Below the pieces are notes generated by a model. That model had not been told where the DNA came from. It made no database searches and was given only the letters and a program-made list of their open reading frames with translations. Of a stretch of 34,531 nucleotides of DNA, positions 25,166 to 32,305 are shown piece by piece (the stretch's first letter is position 1; every line of letters starts with the position of its first letter). A program made the translations under genes and the position numbers. The DNA is from Betaproteobacteria bacterium (GTDB taxonomy: Bacteria > Pseudomonadota > Gammaproteobacteria > Burkholderiales > Burkholderiaceae), in contig RFMZ01000143.1 of the NCBI GenBank assembly GCA_009927445.1, positions 1 through 34,531 of the forward strand. The letters are read 5' to 3'.

Positions 25166-25193
25166 GAGATTGCCAATACATATTGGCAATCTC
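25166..25193 (+). terminator. Perfect hairpin ending the bdhA-patatin-adc group
   Basis: GAGATTGCCAATA (25166-25178) is exactly complementary to TATTGGCAATCTC (25181-25193), leaving a very small loop. It starts nine bases after the last stop codon. Only a short T-run (AGTTTG) follows, but position and stem quality argue for a transcript end. Confidence 0.65.
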
Positions 25194-25232
25194 AGTTTGA
25201 ATAGAGTCTCTTATTTTATTAATGAATTATCT

Positions 25233-25405
25233 ATGACCAGTAGTAGTCCACAACTTGCAATAACTTCATTAAATAAAATCTTCATCAATTCTCATGCGAA
25301 ATTTAGTGCTGAGGATTTCGAGCAAGTTTTTTATCAGGTGGCAGATTTACAAATTTCTCTTTCCGATTTTATTCAAGCATTATTAGAAACTACCTATGGT
25401 CGGAA
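25233..25405 (+). pseudogene. Probable 5' part of the HD phosphodiesterase gene, out of frame
   Basis: An open frame begins at ATG 25233 (MTSSSPQLAITSLNKIF) and reads plausible protein, VFYQVADLQISLSDFIQALL and on to ETTYGRKW. It then continues to 25541 only as an out-of-frame reading of the HD gene. Adding one base to the AAA run at 25404-25406 would join it to the HD frame exactly at the next gene's ATG (GRK then MADEK). I read it as the detached N-terminus of the following gene; a separate small overlapping gene (25233-25541) is the alternative. Confidence 0.45.
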
Positions 25406-26110
25406 ATGGCAGATGAAAAGAATATCTTTAAAGATCTTTGCCTTGATCTTAGTCTTGAAATTGAAGCATATAACGCCCAAATGGCTTATGAACCTGAGTA
25501 TCACTCACGAAAGCACTTTATCGATGTTAGTTTCACGATGAGTCTATTAATTTCACAGAACCAATTAATCAGTCATAGTAATTCCTCCTGGACTCTAACT
25601 CCGCTAGATTGCTGGTATCTTCTATTAGCAGCTATTGGACATGACTATGGACACAATGGTGCTGTCAATTTTTTTGCAAGTCAGCAAGAACTCAATTCAA
25701 TTGCAAAGATTCATCAATTTTTTAAGAAGAAAAATATCCCTGAAAATGATGCAATCTATCCCTTAATCAAAAACTTGCTTCTATCAACTGATCCTAAATT
25801 TAGGCCGGAGATTATAGAGAAAGCCCTGCAACAACCTGACGACTTAACTCTAGAGGGCCGCTTAAGCATCTTGTTATTGGAGTCTGATTTAATGGGAAGC
25901 AGCCTCCCTGAAAGAGGAATTGAGCTTGGTAACTTGCTTAGTTTGGAGTTTGAAAAGTCAAATCCAAAATTGGCTGGAATCGTAGCCAGCATCCCAGGAA
26001 GATTGCATTTTCTAAAGAGTGTTGAATTTATCAGTGATCAAGCAAAATCTCTAGGTGCTGATTTAATGCTCAAACAATCCATTCTAAGGGTCGAAAATGA
26101 AATCCAATAG
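25406..26110 (+). CDS. HD-domain protein resembling class I cyclic-nucleotide phosphodiesterases
   Basis: A 234-residue metal-dependent phosphohydrolase domain. The metal ligands follow class I PDE order: YHSRKHFIDV (H33 and H37) corresponds to YHNxxHAxDV, AIGHDYGHNG (H79, D80, H83) to HDxxHxG, and LLESDLMGSS (D161) to the third metal-binding Asp. LLLSTD (124-129) matches the ILATD helix. This suggests hydrolysis of cAMP or cGMP, rare in bacteria in this class I form. No Shine-Dalgarno precedes ATG 25406, and an open frame just upstream in another register looks like its natural N-terminus, so a frameshift or sequence error is likely. The metal core is complete regardless. It overlaps the next gene by 14 bases, and cyclases follow. 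The stretch after HDYGHNG is shorter than in animal PDEs. Confidence 0.7.
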   Translation: MADEKNIFKDLCLDLSLEIEAYNAQMAYEPEYHSRKHFIDVSFTMSLLISQNQLISHSNSSWTLTPLDCWYLLLAAIGHDYGHNGAVNFFASQQELNSIAKIHQFFKKKNIPENDAIYPLIKNLLLSTDPKFRPEIIEKALQQPDDLTLEGRLSILLLESDLMGSSLPERGIELGNLLSLEFEKSNPKLAGIVASIPGRLHFLKSVEFISDQAKSLGADLMLKQSILRVENEIQ

Positions 26111-26546
26111 TACTCGCCAAGATGATAAGTATCAAACACAAACCTTACTTCTAGAAATTAAACTTCTTAAAGAGACTATCGTATCTTTGCGCGAAGAGCT
26201 GAATTTGACGAACCAAAAAATTAAAATAGCGCGAGATCAAGCCACACAACAAGGGCAAAATGAGATCCAACAATTAAAAAACACCTCCATTGCGCTGCGT
26301 GAGCGACTTGATTTACAACAAATCGAATTTAAACAACAAATACAGTCTTTAACGATCTCCAAAACTACTCCAATCATCGACTTACAAAATACGATTCAAG
26401 AACTGCGAAGTCTTATACAGTTTGAACAAAATGAAAAAAATCGCCTGATTCAAGTTGAACGACAAAAATCACATGAGGAAATCCAGCAATTAAAAGAAAC
26501 AATAACGAACCTTCGACATCAGATTGACCAACCCCAGAAGGCTTAA
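26097..26546 (+). CDS. Coiled-coil protein of repeated 'EIxxLKETIxxLRxxL' units
   Basis: A 149-residue protein that is almost entirely coiled coil, with heptad leucines and isoleucines, many Gln/Glu/Lys and no Cys or Trp. Three copies of one motif are visible: LEIKLLKETIVSLREEL, NEIQQLKNTSIALRERL and EEIQQLKETITNLRHQI. It has no signal peptide, so it is cytoplasmic. It overlaps the HD gene by 14 bases and ends 14 bases before the GAF cyclase, so the three are surely one transcript. A scaffold or dimerisation partner joining phosphodiesterase and cyclase is a reasonable guess, but I know of no named family. Confidence 0.7.
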   Translation: MKSNSTRQDDKYQTQTLLLEIKLLKETIVSLREELNLTNQKIKIARDQATQQGQNEIQQLKNTSIALRERLDLQQIEFKQQIQSLTISKTTPIIDLQNTIQELRSLIQFEQNEKNRLIQVERQKSHEEIQQLKETITNLRHQIDQPQKA

Positions 26547-26560
26547 ACAATCCTTTTAGA

Positions 26561-28840
26561 ATGATTCTCAAAATGCCCAAATTAGCTAAATCTTCACTCG
26601 AACAATCCCAGACTGTCAACTCCGACTTTTTACTTTCGGTATCTTCTAGACTTGCCAGACTGTCCACTTTTGACGATATCCTAGCAGAACTCCTCGTGAT
26701 CATCACCGATCAAACTCAAGGCGACCGAAGTACGATTTTCTTAAATGATCCAGAATCTCAAGAGCTCTATTCTCGCAAGGCTGAAGGTAAGTTAAAACAT
26801 GAAATTCGGATTTTAAATACGCATGGTATTGCTGGATTTGTTTTTTCTAAAGGTGAATCCATTATTGTTCACGATGTCCAAAATGATCCGCGGTTTGAAA
26901 AAAGTATTGACGAAGAAACTGGTTATGAAACCCGTAATATGCTTTGTCTACCAATTCAAAATGCCCAATTAGAGATTATTGGTGTAGTACAAGTACTGAA
27001 TAAAAAACAGGGCCGGTTCACTAAAAGTGATTTAAGTCATTTGGCCCAGATCATGCAACATTCCTCATTTTTTATCCAAAGTAATCAAGCCATTGAAAAA
27101 ATGCAGTTGCAGCGTAGGCGGGAATTAGATTTACTGAATATTGTTTCTGAAATGTCCTCCGAAATACGTATTAATGTTTTACTTCAGAAGGTCATGAATG
27201 AGGCAACTCGCATGCTCGATGCAGATCGCTCAACTCTATTCTTAAATGATGAAAAAACAAATCAACTATGGTCCCAAGTCAGTCAGGGTCTAGATTCAAC
27301 TGAAATCCGCTTCCCCAACCACCTCGGAATTGCCGGGGCAGTTTTCCAAAATGGCGCAACAATCAATATTCCCCATGCCTATGCAGATATGCGCTTTAAT
27401 CCTGCTTTTGATAAACAAACTGGATTTTTTACCAAATCGATTCTTTGCGTTCCGATTGTCAATCAACATAACAAAATTATAGGCGTAACCCAGGTTTTAA
27501 ATAAAAGAATTGGTGCTTTTAATGCCGATGATGAAGCTCGTTTAAAAGCCTTTACTGCGAAAATAGCCATCGCTTTGCAAAATGCTGACCTTTTTGCTAA
27601 AGAGCAAAATATGAAGAACTATAACTCCAGTATGCTGCAGTCGATGACTAATGGGGTTTTAACTTTGAACGAAGAAAATACTATTATTACTTGCAATAAA
27701 GCTGGTGCACATATATTAGGTATTAGCGCTGAACAAGTGATTAACCAAAATGCCACTACATTTTTTGGCAATGAAAATTCTTGGGTTTTAGACAAGCTAA
27801 AGCAAGTTGTTAGTGATGCAACAACTGATGTGATTATGGACGCCGAGATTACCTTTTCAGGTGAACTTCATTCTGTAAACTTAACACTGATGCCACTCAT
27901 TGATATTCACCTAAAAAATATTGGCTCCATGATTATGATTGAGGATATCTCTAGTGAAAAGCGCATGAAATCGACCATGTCGCGCTATATTGATCCATCC
28001 ATTGCAAGTCAACTACTGTCCTCTGGTGGAGATATGATGGGTGGGAAAAGTGTACCCGCAACAGTCTTATTCTCCGATATTCGTGGATTTACAACTTTAT
28101 CTGAGAAATTGGGGCCACAAGGCACCGTGAATATGCTCAATGACTATTTTGAACTCATGGTGGATTGCATTACCAAAGAAGGGGGTATGCTCGATAAATT
28201 CATTGGCGATGCCATCATGGCGGCTTTTGGAATTCCTCTGGGACACGAAGATGACGAGGACCGTGCACTACGAGCGTCTATATCGATGATTCGTAAGTTA
28301 AAAGAGTGGAATGTAACGCGTTTAAACGATGGCAAAATGCCAATCGATATTGGTATTGGACTCAATACGGATACGGTTGTTTCAGGCAATATCGGCTCAA
28401 AAAAGCGCATGGACTACACAATTATCGGTGATGGAGTTAATCTTGCGGCAAGACTAGAGTCAGCTTGTAAACAATATGCTGCAAAAATCCTCATTAGTGA
28501 ATTTACCTTTAAAAATCTCAAGGGTACCTATCGAACCCGAGAAGTTGATTTTGTGGTTGTTAAAGGCAAAACACAACCTGTCGCAATCTACGAAGTTCTG
28601 GACTACCACGATGAATCCTCATTCCCTAACCTGATGGACGCTGTTAACCAATTTCGAGAAGGTATTCAAAAGTATAGGCTGGAAAATGGTCCGAGGCCAC
28701 TAACTCATTTAATAAAGTTCTCGAACTTCACCCCGAAGATAAACTCTCAGAAATTTATATCCACCGGTGCAAAACACTCCAAGCAGATCCGCCAGCTCAA
28801 TGGGATGGGGTTTGGGTTATGGAAGGAAAATAGGAACTAA
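26561..28840 (+). CDS. GAF-GAF-PAS class III adenylyl cyclase (C-terminus frameshifted)
   Basis: A 759-residue cytoplasmic cyclase, built like cyanobacterial CyaB-type enzymes: GAF1 (about 30-175), GAF2 (190-345), PAS (355-465), then a class III catalytic domain (about 495-680). Catalytic residues are complete: metals D506 (FSDIRGF) and D550 (KFIGDA), adenine-selecting K546 and D618, and N627 and R631. Hence it makes cAMP from ATP. GAF2 has the full NKFDE motif of nucleotide-binding GAF domains (N314, K315, F320, D324, E325), while GAF1 has it only partly. After residue 709 the frame changes: the +1-shifted frame reads WSEATNSFNKVLELHPEDKL and ends DGVWVMEGK at 28831, the conserved tail of such cyclases. 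One base near 28683-28687 appears lost. The catalytic domain is untouched. Confidence 0.9.
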   Translation: MILKMPKLAKSSLEQSQTVNSDFLLSVSSRLARLSTFDDILAELLVIITDQTQGDRSTIFLNDPESQELYSRKAEGKLKHEIRILNTHGIAGFVFSKGESIIVHDVQNDPRFEKSIDEETGYETRNMLCLPIQNAQLEIIGVVQVLNKKQGRFTKSDLSHLAQIMQHSSFFIQSNQAIEKMQLQRRRELDLLNIVSEMSSEIRINVLLQKVMNEATRMLDADRSTLFLNDEKTNQLWSQVSQGLDSTEIRFPNHLGIAGAVFQNGATINIPHAYADMRFNPAFDKQTGFFTKSILCVPIVNQHNKIIGVTQVLNKRIGAFNADDEARLKAFTAKIAIALQNADLFAKEQNMKNYNSSMLQSMTNGVLTLNEENTIITCNKAGAHILGISAEQVINQNATTFFGNENSWVLDKLKQVVSDATTDVIMDAEITFSGELHSVNLTLMPLIDIHLKNIGSMIMIEDISSEKRMKSTMSRYIDPSIASQLLSSGGDMMGGKSVPATVLFSDIRGFTTLSEKLGPQGTVNMLNDYFELMVDCITKEGGMLDKFIGDAIMAAFGIPLGHEDDEDRALRASISMIRKLKEWNVTRLNDGKMPIDIGIGLNTDTVVSGNIGSKKRMDYTIIGDGVNLAARLESACKQYAAKILISEFTFKNLKGTYRTREVDFVVVKGKTQPVAIYEVLDYHDESSFPNLMDAVNQFREGIQKYRLENGPRPLTHLIKFSNFTPKINSQKFISTGAKHSKQIRQLNGMGFGLWKENRN

Positions 28841-28914
28841 TTCTCCTCCGTTTCTGGGAGTCTATAACAAGTATTGCCATCAATTCGACTATTCTTATAC
28901 AATGTAGCATCATG

Positions 28915-28942
28915 AAATATTTGTCTAAAAAACCAAATATTT
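28915..28942 (+). repeat. 9-bp inverted repeat between the two cyclase genes
   Basis: AAATATTTG (28915-28923) and CAAATATTT (28934-28942) are perfect complements with a 10-base spacer. It sits 66 bases before the second cyclase. It could be a protein-binding site or a weak AT-rich hairpin. A second short pair, TACCA and TGGTA, follows within 40 bases. Confidence 0.45.
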
Positions 28943-29007
28943 GATTGGGATACCACCTGTTTTTAATTGGTAGGCGAAGAACATCATAGAAACGAAATTA
29001 ATCATCC

Positions 29008-30267
29008 ATGGATAACGATAGAAAACTTACTACAATTTTTGCTTTGGATATAGTAGGCTACAGCGCTCTTGTTGGAGCAAATGAACAAGAAGCAATTAAT
29101 GCTCTACGCAATTACCGAAAATTGATTGATCCGTTCATTACAAAAAATAATGGTCGTATTTTTAATACAGGTGGAGATTCGATTTTTGCGGATTTTTCAA
29201 GCCCAGTCAATGGATTGAGGTGTGCAATCTTTATTCAACGGATGGTCTATGACCTGAACCTAGCCGAAAAAATCAAGCCATCAATGCGCTTTAGAATTGG
29301 CTTACACATTGGAGATGTTCTGATTCAAGGAAGCGACCTCCTTGGCGAAGCTGTGAATATAGCTGCCCGCATCGAACAAATGGCAGACTATGGCGGGGTC
29401 AGTATGAGTGAGAGTATTTACTTGCATACTAAAAACTCCTTTGAAAATGAACGTTTTATAGATGGTGGCTTTCCAGTATTTAAGAATATTAAAGAGTCTA
29501 TACATGTGTATTCCATTGAGATTGCTGGAACCATACCAAATCCGAACCTAATCCAAAAAGTTTCTGCACAGTCATATCAAGAAACAGTGAAGGGTTGGAT
29601 GAAAGATCCTGAATATGCGACAAAGAAAATTATGGATGCTCAAAATTTCAAGCGCTCTGGGCAATATGATAAGGCCGTAAAGATACTGATTATTCGTGTG
29701 TTAAAGGGAGAAATGGATGCTAATGAAGAACTGATTAGCATGGTAGAGAAGAAATTAATCCCTCAAGATTTTCATAATTTTGTGGTCGATACCTTTGTCA
29801 TGGTCTCGAAAAAATTAAACTCGAATGATCAAACTAAATTTGGACTCTTACTCTCCAACTACGCACTTGGCAAAGATAATAAATTCAAATCGCTCTACTT
29901 CTGGAAAATGGCTTCCAACATCAATGATGAAGCCAAGTTTCACTTAGGGAAGGCTCTTCTAGAGGACCCCACCACAAGTGTTAATGAAACGAAGGAAGCA
30001 ATTACTTATTTGACAGATGCTGCAATGATGAAAAATGTTGCCGCAGCTGTTATTCTGGGTTTGTTCTACTCTGATAAAAATCGCGACGAATATGATGAGA
30101 GTACTGCTTTTAAGTGGCTCTGGGTGGCTAGAGAGTTTAAAGATTCTAAGGCTCAAGTTTACCTAGAAGCTCTTGTAAAAACGATGAACAAAGCAACTTT
30201 TGTGAACTCTAAAATTGTCGCTGAGTCCCTCGTTGATCAAATTCGGTGGAATGTTTCTAATAAATAA
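29008..30267 (+). CDS. Class III adenylate/guanylate cyclase with C-terminal Sel1-like region
   Basis: A 419-residue soluble protein. Residues 5-170 form a class III cyclase domain of the type common in rhizobia and Burkholderiales (LTTIFALDIVGYSALVGANE). Both metal aspartates are present, D14 and D57 (NTGGDS), as are N117 and R121 (GEAVNIAARIE). The base-selecting lysine four residues before D57 is Asn53 here, so ATP preference is not assured. The C-terminal half (about 200-419) is helical. A Sel1/TPR-like stretch (AAAVILGLFYSDKNRD and AFKWLWVAREF) near 340-390 probably binds protein partners. It lies 167 bases after the GAF cyclase on the same strand. No Shine-Dalgarno is obvious. It probably contributes to the same cyclic-nucleotide pool. 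Confidence 0.88.
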   Translation: MDNDRKLTTIFALDIVGYSALVGANEQEAINALRNYRKLIDPFITKNNGRIFNTGGDSIFADFSSPVNGLRCAIFIQRMVYDLNLAEKIKPSMRFRIGLHIGDVLIQGSDLLGEAVNIAARIEQMADYGGVSMSESIYLHTKNSFENERFIDGGFPVFKNIKESIHVYSIEIAGTIPNPNLIQKVSAQSYQETVKGWMKDPEYATKKIMDAQNFKRSGQYDKAVKILIIRVLKGEMDANEELISMVEKKLIPQDFHNFVVDTFVMVSKKLNSNDQTKFGLLLSNYALGKDNKFKSLYFWKMASNINDEAKFHLGKALLEDPTTSVNETKEAITYLTDAAMMKNVAAAVILGLFYSDKNRDEYDESTAFKWLWVAREFKDSKAQVYLEALVKTMNKATFVNSKIVAESLVDQIRWNVSNK

Positions 30268-30368
30268 TGCATTACTGATACATAACTGATGTATGACTAA
30301 TGGCTAAATAAACTACGACACATACTCTAAAAGAATAAATTCCTCGAAACTGAAGGCTCATTAATCTT

Positions 30369-30394
30369 ACCGAAGTGTTTTACCTAAGTGTTTT
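30369..30394 (+). repeat. Tandem 13-bp repeat upstream of the flavoprotein gene
   Basis: ACCGAAGTGTTTT (30369-30381) is followed immediately by ACCTAAGTGTTTT (30382-30394), with one mismatch. It lies 42 bases before the start codon and is a candidate operator or a slippage product. The rest of 30268-30436 shows only a weak ATACAT/ATGTAT hairpin at 30278-30294. Confidence 0.6.
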
Positions 30395-30436
30395 ATCTTT
30401 TATCAAAATCACTTCTCACATACTATAAAGTTTAAA

Positions 30437-31090
30437 ATGTACTTTGACCTTGAAAACCTTTCTACCCAAGAAAAATATAAGTTTTTATCAGCTCTAGTGA
30501 TTCCCAGGCCAGTGGCCTTTGTTACCTCCCAAAACCCAGAGGGACTTCACAACGCGGCACCATTTAGTTTCTTTAACATGTTTTCTGAAGAGCCAGCTAT
30601 TGTGATTTTAGGTATTAGTCATAGGCCAAATGGAAAATCTAAAGATACGATTAACAACATTCGTAGCAAACAACAGTTTGCAATTAATATGGTAGATAGA
30701 AGCATTATCGGCGCAATGCACATTGCTTCAGCTGATTTTCCTTCTGACGAGAGTGAGATCGATTATGCTGGCATCACATTAATGCCTTGTACTCAAATTG
30801 ATGTGATGCGCATTGCAGAAGCACCGGTGAGTTTTGAGTGTCGTGTTTTTCAAATCATTGATCTATCCGATAGGCGTGCACTCATCTTAGGAGAAGTGCT
30901 TGGCATTCATTTGGCAGATCGTATTCTTGACCCAATCACTAAGCGGGTCATTCCCGAAGAATATTCTCCCATCGCAAGACTCTATGGGAATGAATATGCC
31001 TGGCTTGGAAAACGTTACTCTAAGGCGATCCCGTCAATCGATGAAATCCATCAACTCGGCTTGGCTGCTGGAGATCTGCCAAAGGACTAA
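30437..31090 (+). CDS. Flavin reductase-like (FMN-binding) flavoprotein
   Basis: A 217-residue protein of the flavin reductase-like/DIM6-NTAB family with the split-barrel FMN-binding fold. Family signs are VIPRPVAFVTSQNPEG (22-37), NAAPFSFFNMFSEEPAIV (39-56) with the PFS flavin-contact loop, and NIRSKQQFAINMV in the middle. It would use NAD(P)H to reduce flavin, or bind FMN in another redox task. It is cytoplasmic, with no signal peptide. It stands alone on the plus strand and ends eight bases from the stop of the convergent MFS gene. Similar genes often lie near aromatic or solvent catabolism genes, which fits the neighbouring receptor/hydrolase/MFS group only loosely. Confidence 0.88.
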   Translation: MYFDLENLSTQEKYKFLSALVIPRPVAFVTSQNPEGLHNAAPFSFFNMFSEEPAIVILGISHRPNGKSKDTINNIRSKQQFAINMVDRSIIGAMHIASADFPSDESEIDYAGITLMPCTQIDVMRIAEAPVSFECRVFQIIDLSDRRALILGEVLGIHLADRILDPITKRVIPEEYSPIARLYGNEYAWLGKRYSKAIPSIDEIHQLGLAAGDLPKD

Positions 31091-31097
31091 CTGAGGA

Positions 31098-32279
31098 CTA
31101 ACTAATAACGTGAAAATCCTCTTCAGATGGTAAGGTGCAAATTGCTAAGACCTTAATTAATGCAATGACTACCATCAACCATATTAAATAGACAAAACCA
31201 ATATCTTTAACTAGTGGGCCTAACAACCAAACAGCTAAAGAACTAATCCCAAAAGAAACAGTTAACCGCATCCCAGTTACTCGGGACCTAAGCCTGTCGT
31301 CTACATAACGCACAATCATCGCGTCCGTAAAAGGAATCGCTCCAAAAACAAAAATCATCACAGCTAATAGGCTGACAAATAACCACCATCCATCTGTGTA
31401 AGCCGCAAATACCAATAAGGGTACCTGAATGATTGCTATCCAAAGCTGAAGTTTTTTCATTGGTAAACGATCTATGAGGTTTCCAACCACGACTTGAGCA
31501 AAGGATGCAATGGTATAAATGATAGCTAACATAGCTCCTAAAGTGGCTGGGTCTTCGATTAACCCAATAAATCGATCCGACAGTAATTGAAAATTACCAT
31601 TTGTTGTGAAGTTAAAAATCAAACTACTTGTTACAGCAACAGCCGTCATTACCATAAATAAATGCGCTAGTAATGCTGGCGGAACTGAAATGGCGCTTTT
31701 CTTGGATTTTTTAGATGGCGATTGCGATTCCTTTGGGCAGACATACATAAATAAGAACCCCAGCACAATCGAAAGCAACCCAGGAACTGCAAAGGCATAT
31801 CGCCAGCCAAACCACTTAACAAAAAATCCAGTAATCAATGCGGCTGTTGCAATCCCTAAATTTCCAGCTAGACCATTAATGCCAATCGTCAAACCAGGAT
31901 TAGAAACTTGCTGAACCAGCATAGGAATACCCACTGGATGGTAAATCGATGCAAATAATCCCAGCAGTGCTAAGGCGGCAGCCATTTGCCAAGCATTATT
32001 TGTAAAGGCAACTAGTATTGCAGCGCAGCCAATCCCAATAAAGAAGATAATCATCATATTTCGGCGCCCCCATAAATCGCCTAAACGGCCCGAGGGGAGT
32101 GAACCAAGACCGAAAAGTACAAACGCCCCAACACTGTAAGGCATTAAATCAACCCAACTAGCAAAGCCAAACTCTAATGTAATGGAAGTTACAGCCGTTG
32201 CAAAAATGAGTAAAAACATATGGTCAATAGAATGCCCAACGTTTAACAATAAGCGCACAGGCAAGGTGTGGATACTCAT
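31098..32279 (-). CDS. MFS transporter
   Basis: A 393-residue major facilitator with about 12 membrane helices, the usual size. The loop-2/3 signature GRLGDLWGRRNMM is clear, and the equivalent in the second half (GNLIDRLPMKKL) follows helix 8. A central basic loop (CPKESQSPSKKSKKSAIS) separates the halves. The substrate cannot be told: it may import the hydrolysed product of the upstream gene's reaction or export it. AAGGGA lies eight bases before the ATG. It is 26 bases downstream of the alpha/beta hydrolase gene and the last gene of the Bug-hydrolase-MFS unit. Confidence 0.9.
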   Translation of the reverse strand: MSIHTLPVRLLLNVGHSIDHMFLLIFATAVTSITLEFGFASWVDLMPYSVGAFVLFGLGSLPSGRLGDLWGRRNMMIIFFIGIGCAAILVAFTNNAWQMAAALALLGLFASIYHPVGIPMLVQQVSNPGLTIGINGLAGNLGIATAALITGFFVKWFGWRYAFAVPGLLSIVLGFLFMYVCPKESQSPSKKSKKSAISVPPALLAHLFMVMTAVAVTSSLIFNFTTNGNFQLLSDRFIGLIEDPATLGAMLAIIYTIASFAQVVVGNLIDRLPMKKLQLWIAIIQVPLLVFAAYTDGWWLFVSLLAVMIFVFGAIPFTDAMIVRYVDDRLRSRVTGMRLTVSFGISSLAVWLLGPLVKDIGFVYLIWLMVVIALIKVLAICTLPSEEDFHVIS

Positions 32280-32305
32280 TATTCTTATCCCTTAAAATAG
32301 GTTTA

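Noticed and set aside
25406..25541. Continuation of the 25233 frame as a real 103-residue protein
   Set aside because: Beyond about 25405 it is only an out-of-frame reading of the HD domain and ends at a chance stop.
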